Below, in pieces: positions 7,369 through 14,044 of a stretch of 17,023 nt of DNA. Positions within the stretch are counted from its first letter, which is position 1. Each line of letters begins with the position of its first letter. The stretch is from positions 1 through 17,023 of the forward strand of contig JASHYE010000290.1 in the NCBI GenBank assembly GCA_030043155.1, read 5' to 3'. The stretch comes from Candidatus Acidiferrales bacterium. GTDB taxonomy: Bacteria > Acidobacteriota > Terriglobia > Acidoferrales > UBA7541. A program made the translations under genes and the position numbers. Below the pieces are notes generated by a model. It had not been told where the DNA came from. It searched no databases and saw only the letters and a program-made list of their open reading frames with translations.

Positions 7369-7459
7369 TTGCGGATAGCGGATACACGTTCCCGTCTCCT
7401 CAGCATAGACAAGTGTGCTATGGTCTCTCACCTGCGAGCAGAACGGAGCGGCGTAACCT

Positions 7460-7738
7460 ATGGCGGAAAAAATTGTTCTTGTGGGCGTTTTGCCGGAGAT
7501 TGTGTTGATCGAAGAGGCCGATCAGGTCGTATGGGTGTCGCAGACCGGGAACCTGCGAGTGGAATTTGATCCTCAACGCTGCCCTTTCTCTTCCAATGTA
7601 TTTCAAGCGCCCCCAGGCGTGCGCTTGATGAGCGGTAGCCCCCGCCCGGGCATCAAGTCAGGAGCATTCAAGTACCGGATCGCGATAGACGATCACGTGA
7701 TCGCGCACGGAGAGGTGATCATACGCGGGAAGCCATGA
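7460..7738 (+). CDS. Small beta-rich hypothetical protein (cupredoxin-like fold possible)
   Basis: 92 residues from ATG 7460, with CGGAG 11 nt upstream. It has no signal peptide and no membrane helix. Alternating hydrophobic strands (KIVLVGVLPEIVLI, DQVVWVSQ, NLRVEFDP, FKYRIAI, HGEVIIRG) point to a compact beta sandwich. The pattern VVW..., then FDP.RCPF, then KSGAFKYRI resembles small proteins related to the cupredoxin fold, but the His/Cys/Met copper ligands of true blue copper proteins are not recognisable: only one Cys (in RCPFSS) and one His pair near the C-terminus are seen. It begins 91 nt after the kinase stop on the same strand, so it may be co-transcribed. Function unknown; the fold suggestion is inference. 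Confidence 0.6.
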   Translation: MAEKIVLVGVLPEIVLIEEADQVVWVSQTGNLRVEFDPQRCPFSSNVFQAPPGVRLMSGSPRPGIKSGAFKYRIAIDDHVIAHGEVIIRGKP

Positions 7739-7773
7739 CCATTATGAAGTGCTGTATATTCAAATGGATAGGT

Positions 7774-7802
7774 TTGATTTGCATTATTTAGCGTCTTATG
7801 CT
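7774..7802 (+). promoter_or_regulatory. Candidate promoter of lon
   Basis: TTGATT (7774-7779), a 17-nt spacer and TATGCT (7797-7802) give a sigma70-type promoter with four of six matches in each box. It would leave a leader of about 110 nt before the lon start. No CIRCE element or other recognisable heat-shock operator is present in the 180-nt gap. Confidence 0.4.
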
Positions 7803-7902
7803 AATGTTTGCTGACAAAGATGATGTTAGGAGCGAGTAACCACAGGCGACCTGTTCGCATCTACTAACTAGGCCACTCTTGTGATGCTTTTATTTGGGCT
7901 CG

Positions 7903-7910
7903 AAAGGGGA
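7903..7910 (+). promoter_or_regulatory. Ribosome binding site of lon
   Basis: AAAGGGGA lies 8 nt before the ATG at 7919, close to the optimum, and fixes this start. Confidence 0.6.
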
Positions 7911-7918
7911 ATACAGAA

Positions 7919-10333
7919 ATGCCAAAGTCTCCATACAAAGTGCCTCCGGAGCTTCCGATTCTCCCTTTGCGCGACACTGTGCTATTTCCCGGCGCCGTTA
8001 TTCCACTCACCGTAGGGCGAGATAGCTCTCTGGCGCTGCTCGATTCGCTGCAAGGAGAAGACAAGATTCTGGGGGTTGTGGCGCAGCTCGATCCTCGCAT
8101 TGAAGATCCGGTCGGAACCGATCTCCACGCCGTTGGCACTCTGGGTAAAGTGCACAAAATGGTGCGCACACCAAACAGTAACGTTGTCGTTTTTCTCGAA
8201 GGCCTCCGCCGCATCCGCGTGAACGAAGTAATTGGGCTGAAACCGTTCTTGCGCGCCCGCGTTGAGGAGTTGATCGACACAGATAACGAACTCGAGCCGG
8301 AGCTCACCGCGCTGTATCGAAACACGCAGGAGCTCTTCCGCGAAGTTGTGTCGCGCTCGCCGCAGCTTTCCGACGATTTGCAGGGCGCCGCCAACAATAT
8401 GGAGTCGCCCAGCCAGCTCGCGGATTTTGTAGCCGGCACGCTGCCGTCGTTAAACACGTTGCTACGCCAAGAGCTGCTCGAAACCCCGAGCGTTCGGAAA
8501 CGACTGGAAATCCTCATTCGCGAGCTCACCAAAGAGAAAGAAGTCCTTGAGCTGCGCGCAAAAATCCACGAGCAGGTACAGGAACAAGTCAATCAGTCTC
8601 AGCGCGAATTTCTGCTGCGCGAGCAGATGAAAGCAATTCAGAAGGAACTGGGCGACGCAGACGATACCCAAGCAGAGGTCGCGGAGCTGCGCGAGAAAAT
8701 CGAATCTTCAGGGATGCCCGCCGAAGCCAAGAAGGAGTGCGAGCGAGAGCTGAAACGGCTGACGCGCATGACCCCAGCTTCTGCGGAATACATGGTTTCC
8801 AGAACCTATCTGGAATGGATGACGTCATTGCCTTGGGCAAAGTCGTCAGGAACAGAAGATATCGACATACCGAAGGCACAAGGCATTCTCGACAACGACC
8901 ACTACGATCTGGAAAAGGTGAAGCAGCGAATTCTGGATTATCTGGCCGTAAAGAAGCTGCAACCGTCGATGAAGGGCCCGATCCTGTGCTTCATTGGCCC
9001 TCCGGGCGTGGGCAAGACTTCTCTGGGGAGATCCATTGCACGGGCTTTGGGCCGGAAATTCGTGCGTATTTCTTTGGGAGGCATGCACGACGAGGCAGAG
9101 ATTCGCGGCCACCGTCGCACGTATATTGGCGCTCTGCCCGGACAAATCATTCAGGGCATCCGGCGCGCTGAAACGAACGACCCTGTATGCATGCTTGACG
9201 AGGTCGACAAGCTCGGGCGCGATTTCCGGGGAGATCCTTCGGCGGCGCTGATGGAAGTGCTCGATCCGGAGCAAAACGCAACATTTCGCGACCATTATCT
9301 CGATGTGCCGTTCGATCTCTCAAAAGTGCTTTTCATCGCGACGGCGAACTGGATGGATCCAATCCCTGAGCCTCTTCGCGACCGCATGGAGGTGATTGAG
9401 CTTCCGGGCTATACCGAGGATGAGAAGATCCACATCGCCAAGCGCTTTCTTATTCCCCGGCAGTGCTCGGAAAATGGCCTGAAGGCCGGCGAACAGATTG
9501 AGTTTGCCGATGAAGGACTGCGTGAAATCATTCACGGGTACACTCGCGAGGCCGGCGTCCGTAATTTGGAGCGCGAAATTGCAACCATGGTTCGCAAACA
9601 AGCGCGACGAATCGCCGACGGAAAAACCGATAAGCTGGTGGTCACGCCTGAAGTTGTTCGGGACACTCTCGGCGTGCCAAAAGTGCACGTCGAACGCGAG
9701 GTCGAGGAGCGCGTAGCGCGGCCTGGTGTGTCAGTTGGACTCGTATGGACTCCTGCGGGCGGGGATATCGTTTTCATCGAAGCCAGCAGCATGCGCGGAG
9801 GCAAGCAGTTCACTATGACAGGGCATCTGGGAGAGGTTATGCAGGAATCGATGAGGGCTGCGCTCTCCTGGGTGCGTGCGAATGCGGCAACTTATGGAAT
9901 CGATCCCGATTTCTTCCGAAAGCAGGACTTGCATATTCACGTTCCCTCGGGAGCGATCCCCAAGGACGGTCCATCAGCAGGAGTAGCAATGGTCACAGCA
10001 CTGGTGAGCTTGCTGAGCGGCCATCCGGTACGTCCGCGAGTGGCAATGACCGGCGAGATTTCCCTGAGCGGAGTGGTGTTGCCGGTGGGTGGAATCAAGG
10101 AAAAGGTGCTCGGCGCAAAACGAGCAGGCATTCGCGAAGTGATTCTTCCCGCGGAAAATGAACCGAACGTGAAGGAGGATTTGCCGGAGAATTTGCTCGG
10201 CGATCTGAAGGTGCACTTCGTGCACAGCGTGGACGAGGTGCTGCGCATTGCGCTGGAGACTATCGAACCTTGGCAGAAGCCGATCGGACGCCCAACTCGC
10301 CAAGATCGGCCTCCGGCAAGCCCGATTCACTGA
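7919..10333 (+). CDS. lon: ATP-dependent protease Lon (LonA type)
   Basis: 804 residues, the usual LonA length. The N-terminal substrate-binding domain begins with LPILPLRDTVLFPGAVIPL (residues 13-31). A helical, coiled-coil-rich middle part follows (about 195-290). The AAA+ module has Walker A GPPGVGKT at 360-367, GGMHDEAEIRGHRRTYIGA after it, and Walker B CMLDEVDK at 424-431. The C-terminal protease domain carries the Ser/Lys dyad: Ser686 in PKDGPSAG and Lys729 in GGIKEKVLGAKRAG, 43 residues apart as in E. coli Lon (Ser679/Lys722). A soluble cytoplasmic hexamer that degrades misfolded and selected regulatory proteins using ATP. It has its own candidate promoter, a good ribosome site and a strong terminator, so it is a single-gene unit. 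All catalytic residues are present; nothing is broken. Confidence 0.98.
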   Translation: MPKSPYKVPPELPILPLRDTVLFPGAVIPLTVGRDSSLALLDSLQGEDKILGVVAQLDPRIEDPVGTDLHAVGTLGKVHKMVRTPNSNVVVFLEGLRRIRVNEVIGLKPFLRARVEELIDTDNELEPELTALYRNTQELFREVVSRSPQLSDDLQGAANNMESPSQLADFVAGTLPSLNTLLRQELLETPSVRKRLEILIRELTKEKEVLELRAKIHEQVQEQVNQSQREFLLREQMKAIQKELGDADDTQAEVAELREKIESSGMPAEAKKECERELKRLTRMTPASAEYMVSRTYLEWMTSLPWAKSSGTEDIDIPKAQGILDNDHYDLEKVKQRILDYLAVKKLQPSMKGPILCFIGPPGVGKTSLGRSIARALGRKFVRISLGGMHDEAEIRGHRRTYIGALPGQIIQGIRRAETNDPVCMLDEVDKLGRDFRGDPSAALMEVLDPEQNATFRDHYLDVPFDLSKVLFIATANWMDPIPEPLRDRMEVIELPGYTEDEKIHIAKRFLIPRQCSENGLKAGEQIEFADEGLREIIHGYTREAGVRNLEREIATMVRKQARRIADGKTDKLVVTPEVVRDTLGVPKVHVEREVEERVARPGVSVGLVWTPAGGDIVFIEASSMRGGKQFTMTGHLGEVMQESMRAALSWVRANAATYGIDPDFFRKQDLHIHVPSGAIPKDGPSAGVAMVTALVSLLSGHPVRPRVAMTGEISLSGVVLPVGGIKEKVLGAKRAGIREVILPAENEPNVKEDLPENLLGDLKVHFVHSVDEVLRIALETIEPWQKPIGRPTRQDRPPASPIH

Positions 10334-10364
10334 GAATATAGAGCAACCGATAGGGTAATATGAG

Positions 10365-10395
10365 AAACCCGGCGGCATTCCGCCGGGTTTTTGAT
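10365..10395 (+). terminator. Strong intrinsic terminator of lon
   Basis: AAACCCGGCGG (10365-10375) pairs perfectly over 11 bp with CCGCCGGGTTT (10380-10390) around a CATT loop, followed by TT, GA and TTTT. It sits 31 nt after the lon stop and separates lon from the next gene. Confidence 0.9.
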
Positions 10396-10420
10396 TTTCT
10401 TCACGCATAAGGCCATACGA

Positions 10421-11161
10421 TTGGCAAAAAAGAGAAAAGGAGTTCCGGCAAGGAAAAAGCGCGGCCGGCGAAGGCCGGTCGGAAAGCGCACTAAGTCGCC
10501 ACGTCGGCCGAAGCTAAAGGGAAGCCTGCAGCGTAAATCCACGAAGCACGCCGTTCGCTCAAAACGGCGACATGCTCAGCAACACCTGCTGCCTCCACGA
10601 CAAGTGGTCGTGCGTGCGCAGGAACTTGCCTTTCAGCTTCTGGTCGCGATTGATCGCGAAGCTCTCGTCCACCGCTTTCTCCGCTGGTACGCAAACGAGC
10701 GCGGGCGCCCTGGCCGGATCTCAAACCCCGGGCGGTATCGCGAGCTTGTGGAGACCATTCGCCGCGAAGCGTTCCTGACGCTTGCCCTGCAAGCAGAGGA
10801 GGAAGGCGCGGAGCGCTTAGGCGGACGCTCAACGCAAAAGATGAGTACAGCCCACGGAGAACTGATCAAGTTATTTCGCGATGAGTTTTACCTCGCTCTC
10901 GGACGCAGTCTTGATTTTTCAGAGGACCAATTTGGCGAGTTCTGCCGCGACATCGAGCTCTACCGTACGCTTCGGCAGGATCGGCGTGCCAAATCACGCT
11001 CAAATGTTTCTGTTCCGGCCGGACCCTTCGTCGACCGCTGCGGATTCCTCTTGGATTCGCCCCTGCTGGACCAGGGCCGCCGGGCAGCCGCTAAATTTGA
11101 ATCGGAGCTGCATGCAATCGGTTCGAGTGTGATCCGAAAAGTCTTCTCTCGCCGTTCTTAG
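10421..11161 (+). CDS. Unrecognised protein with histone-tail-like basic N-terminus
   Basis: 246 residues from TTG 10421, preceded by AAGG 8 nt upstream; the resulting N-terminus MAKKRKGVPARKKRGRRRP is sensible. A TTG at 10391 is also in frame but lies in the lon terminator and is rejected. The first 50 residues contain 25 Lys/Arg and no acidic residue, with Pro, Ser and Thr (KSPRRPK), like histone H1-type or other disordered nucleic-acid-binding tails. From about residue 65 the protein becomes normal and mainly helical (QELAFQLLVAIDREALVHRFL, FRDEFYLALGRSLDFSEDQFG), with Cys175 and Cys207. I recognise no family. Binding to DNA, RNA or the ribosome is inferred from charge only. The gene needs a promoter between the lon terminator and 10421, and I cannot see one. 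Its TAG overlaps the stop of the convergent peptidase gene. Confidence 0.65.
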   Translation: MAKKRKGVPARKKRGRRRPVGKRTKSPRRPKLKGSLQRKSTKHAVRSKRRHAQQHLLPPRQVVVRAQELAFQLLVAIDREALVHRFLRWYANERGRPGRISNPGRYRELVETIRREAFLTLALQAEEEGAERLGGRSTQKMSTAHGELIKLFRDEFYLALGRSLDFSEDQFGEFCRDIELYRTLRQDRRAKSRSNVSVPAGPFVDRCGFLLDSPLLDQGRRAAAKFESELHAIGSSVIRKVFSRRS

Positions 11162-13905
11162 TTCACATCGGATTTATTGCTCGGCGTGGCTTGATGCTCG
11201 CGAGCGAGCTCGAGAACGTCCGGGCCGGTTTCCGATGAACCAAGCAGCCATCGGCAAAAGTAATTTGCCCGCATCCAGAACACGTATTCGGCCTCGGGCA
11301 TGTAGCTATGACGAAGGCCGGGAAAAACGAACATGTCGAAGCGTTTGTCAGCTTTGATAAGCGCATTCGCCAGACGCATCGTGTTCGCCATATGAACGTT
11401 GTTGTCCATATCGCCAGTGGTAAGCATCAGATGGCCTTTGAGATTCCGAGCCAACTCGGAATTTTTCTCAATCGTGTAGAGGAACTTCACGGTCCCGTCT
11501 TTTTCATCGGTTTCTTTGATGCCGTTGTATTTCTCGCTCCAATATTTGTTGTAGACGTTGTTCTCATGATTGCCAGATTCCGACCAGCCCACTTTGAAAA
11601 AGTCGGGGTATTGCAGCAAAGCCGCGGCAGTCATAAACCCGCCTCCGGAATGTCCCCATATTCCGACGCGATCAATATCAATGTAGGGATACTTGGCCGC
11701 CAATTCTTCAACGGCCACTTCTTTGTCGGCGAGACCATAATCGCGAAGATTGCCGTAGCCATAGGCATCGTACCACTTGTCACGATGCGGGCTTCCGCCG
11801 CGATTGCCGACTTCGACGATGATAAAACCGAGCTGCGCCAGAGCAATGTTCTGATCTTTTGGTGTAAAAGACCGGTCGACGCTCTCCGTCTGCGGCCCTG
11901 GATAAACATACTCAATCACTGGATATTTGCGGGAGGGATCAAAGTCAAAGGGCTTGATCATGACGCCGTAAAGGTCGGTCACGCCATCGGCAGCCTTGAC
12001 CTCAAACGGCTCCGGATATTTGAAACCCGCTGCGAGCAAGCGCGAAACATCCGTCGTCTCCAGATTAGCCAGCAGCACACCTTGATCATCGTAGAGCGAG
12101 GACCGCGCCGGTGTGTCTACGCGAGAAAAATTGTTGATGAAATACTTGCCGGAGTCCGACGCACTGATTTCATCATCAAAATTGCCGGGAGTTAACAGCT
12201 TCAAACCAGAACCATCGAGATTTACTCGATAAAGATGTTCGTTATATGGATTTTCTCCTGCCTCGTGGCCGTTGCCGACGAAATACATCGATCGAGTCTT
12301 TTCATCTATGGAAAGAATTGGGCCGGTCATGTATTCGCCAGACGTAATTTGATTTTCTAGGCGGCCACTGCCGTCGTAAAGATAGTAGTGGCCCCAGCCG
12401 TCGCGCTCGGACCACCAGATCAGCTCTTTCCCATTGTCAATCTGCCGAAGAGGCTGAGTGTCGAGGTACACATTCGAGCGCTCTTCAATGAGCGCCTTTG
12501 AGGCGCCCGTGGACGTATCAGCTACACAAACATCGATGCGATGCAGATCGCGGCTGGAACGCAAGAAGTAAATCTTGTCAGAAGTATCGGAGAGCCATGG
12601 ACCCTCCATGAAAGGGCCGAAGCCGCCGCCGAGGTTCGTTCGCTCGCCTTGCAGCCGTTGCTCCTCATGCTCGCGGTCGCGCGCCAGGAGGCGGTCGGTC
12701 GCGATGGTGAGCGTTTGATCTTTGAATGCGGCGGTCTGAATCAATATGTGCTGTTTACTCGTGACGTCGAACACTTGAAGCTCTTCCTGCGGCGCATTTT
12801 CGTCGCCAGCCATTGCGTAGCTGTAGGTTTCGAGCGTGGGGCGCGGATTCCCGAGCGTGTGAATCACCCAAAGGTCGGCGACTTTGCGATCATCGGAACG
12901 AATTAAGGCAAATTTCTTCGAATCTTTCGACCACACGATGGGAATTGCAGGCGTTCGCGGGCCTGCCTGATTCGTATCTCCCTTTTGTGATTTCTTCAGC
13001 TCGTCGATCTCCTCGTCTACCAGCACTCGGGCATAACTGTACTTTGCGAGACCGTCGGTAGTGAGTTGAGTCTCAACCACCGTCTTATCGCCTGGATTTT
13101 TCGCAGCCTTGGCATAATTGGCAGCGTCCATCATGTATAAGTTGTAGCCGCGCGCGAAGACAATCGTCTTTTCATCCGGCGAAATGGAAGCCCACATCGG
13201 TTTCACTGGAGGAGCTTCAAAACCGTCGAGGCGCGTCAGTTTCCCGCTCGCCAGATCATATTCGAAATAGATTTTTCGAGTTTCAGGCTTTGCTTCGGGC
13301 TTTTCACTGGACGCGCCGGTCTGCTCATTCTGCTGGCGCTGCCCGACTTGCTGCGTCTGCTTTTGCTCGTTTCCCTCCTGAATCGTCTCCTCTGTATCTT
13401 CCGCTTTCTTCGGCTCGTTCGGGATTACCGCATCCTTGTAAACTTCGATGTCAAACTGCAGCGCTGTGTCTTTTTTGACCAGCTTGAGATTCTTGATGGG
13501 GAGGTGTTGCGCATCATAGGGAAAGTTCGTCAGCGTGGAAAGCTGAGCAGCAACCCTGGCATTATCGAAAAGGGGAGTTTTCGAGCGCCGAAGAGGATCA
13601 ACCATCCAATAGCGCGTCCCATCGGGAGTCTCGTAGCTGTACCAGAAACGGTCGGAGAGCTCGAACCAATGCGGCATCACGCTGGTATCAAAAACGAGCT
13701 TGCTGACCTGCGAGGGAACAAATCGAGCCGCCAGCGTGTAGTTCGGCGTGACAGGCGCGGCGGCTGCGGTTTGCACGGACTGCTGTTGACCCGCGGCACG
13801 AACGCCAATGTTAAGCGAGAGCAGAATCAGGAGAATGCCAGCGACTGAAAAATACATACCGAAAGTGTTCCTGAGACGTCGGGCGGGCCTGCACGAGAGC
13901 TTCAT
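11158..13905 (-). CDS. Secreted dipeptidyl peptidase IV-type serine peptidase (family S9B)
   Basis: 915 residues from ATG 13905, chosen because a perfect AAGGAG lies 6 nt upstream; an in-frame GTG at 13929 would put that site inside the gene. A basic start and hydrophobic stretch (GMYFSVAGILLILLSL, then VRAAG) form a signal peptide, so the enzyme acts in the periplasm or outside. An eight-bladed DPPIV N-terminal beta-propeller is expected up to about residue 630, then the alpha/beta-hydrolase domain: nucleophile Ser753 in GIWGHSGGGFM, Asp834 in TTGDMDNNVH and His866 in FPGLRHSYMPE. The family removes dipeptides, often after Pro or Ala, from peptide N-termini. The chain is longer than typical S9B enzymes because of a Gln/Glu/Lys-rich insert (about 163-211). 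It lies 139 nt downstream of glgX behind a weak terminator. Confidence 0.93.
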   Translation of the reverse strand: MKLSCRPARRLRNTFGMYFSVAGILLILLSLNIGVRAAGQQQSVQTAAAAPVTPNYTLAARFVPSQVSKLVFDTSVMPHWFELSDRFWYSYETPDGTRYWMVDPLRRSKTPLFDNARVAAQLSTLTNFPYDAQHLPIKNLKLVKKDTALQFDIEVYKDAVIPNEPKKAEDTEETIQEGNEQKQTQQVGQRQQNEQTGASSEKPEAKPETRKIYFEYDLASGKLTRLDGFEAPPVKPMWASISPDEKTIVFARGYNLYMMDAANYAKAAKNPGDKTVVETQLTTDGLAKYSYARVLVDEEIDELKKSQKGDTNQAGPRTPAIPIVWSKDSKKFALIRSDDRKVADLWVIHTLGNPRPTLETYSYAMAGDENAPQEELQVFDVTSKQHILIQTAAFKDQTLTIATDRLLARDREHEEQRLQGERTNLGGGFGPFMEGPWLSDTSDKIYFLRSSRDLHRIDVCVADTSTGASKALIEERSNVYLDTQPLRQIDNGKELIWWSERDGWGHYYLYDGSGRLENQITSGEYMTGPILSIDEKTRSMYFVGNGHEAGENPYNEHLYRVNLDGSGLKLLTPGNFDDEISASDSGKYFINNFSRVDTPARSSLYDDQGVLLANLETTDVSRLLAAGFKYPEPFEVKAADGVTDLYGVMIKPFDFDPSRKYPVIEYVYPGPQTESVDRSFTPKDQNIALAQLGFIIVEVGNRGGSPHRDKWYDAYGYGNLRDYGLADKEVAVEELAAKYPYIDIDRVGIWGHSGGGFMTAAALLQYPDFFKVGWSESGNHENNVYNKYWSEKYNGIKETDEKDGTVKFLYTIEKNSELARNLKGHLMLTTGDMDNNVHMANTMRLANALIKADKRFDMFVFPGLRHSYMPEAEYVFWMRANYFCRWLLGSSETGPDVLELAREHQATPSNKSDVN

Positions 13906-13911
13906 CAGTTT

Positions 13912-13917
13912 CTCCTT
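13912..13917 (-). promoter_or_regulatory. Ribosome binding site deciding the DPP4 start
   Basis: AAGGAG on the minus strand, 6 nt before the ATG at 13905. It is the best Shine-Dalgarno match in the window and makes the upstream GTG at 13929 unlikely. Confidence 0.75.
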
Positions 13918-14012
13918 CCAATCGAACACCGCGGAATCAAAATAAAGAGTGCGGCGAATGATAGAACCAAATCCAGGAAAATAACAGAGCAGAAGAAGTT
14001 ATCGGAAGGCGC

Positions 14013-14038
14013 AAAAGCATGCCCGAAACAGGGCACGT
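14013..14038 (-). terminator. Probable weak terminator behind glgX
   Basis: On the minus strand TGCCC (14035-14031) pairs with GGGCA (14024-14020) around a 6-nt loop. One G-T wobble and one C-G pair extend the stem, and TTTT follows at 14016-14013. It begins a few bases after the glgX stop. The short stem suggests partial read-through into the peptidase gene. Confidence 0.45.
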
Positions 14039-14044
14039 TTCGGC

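Noticed and set aside
7739..7918. CIRCE or other heat-shock operator upstream of lon
   Set aside because: The TTAGCACTC/GAGTGCTAA arms are absent, and no other known heat-shock repeat was found. Only a sigma70-like promoter is supported.
11308..12195. A 295-codon plus-strand open frame opposite the peptidase gene
   Set aside because: It is antisense to the hydrolase domain of a clear S9B peptidase, and its text shows no domain. High-GC codon bias opens such frames.
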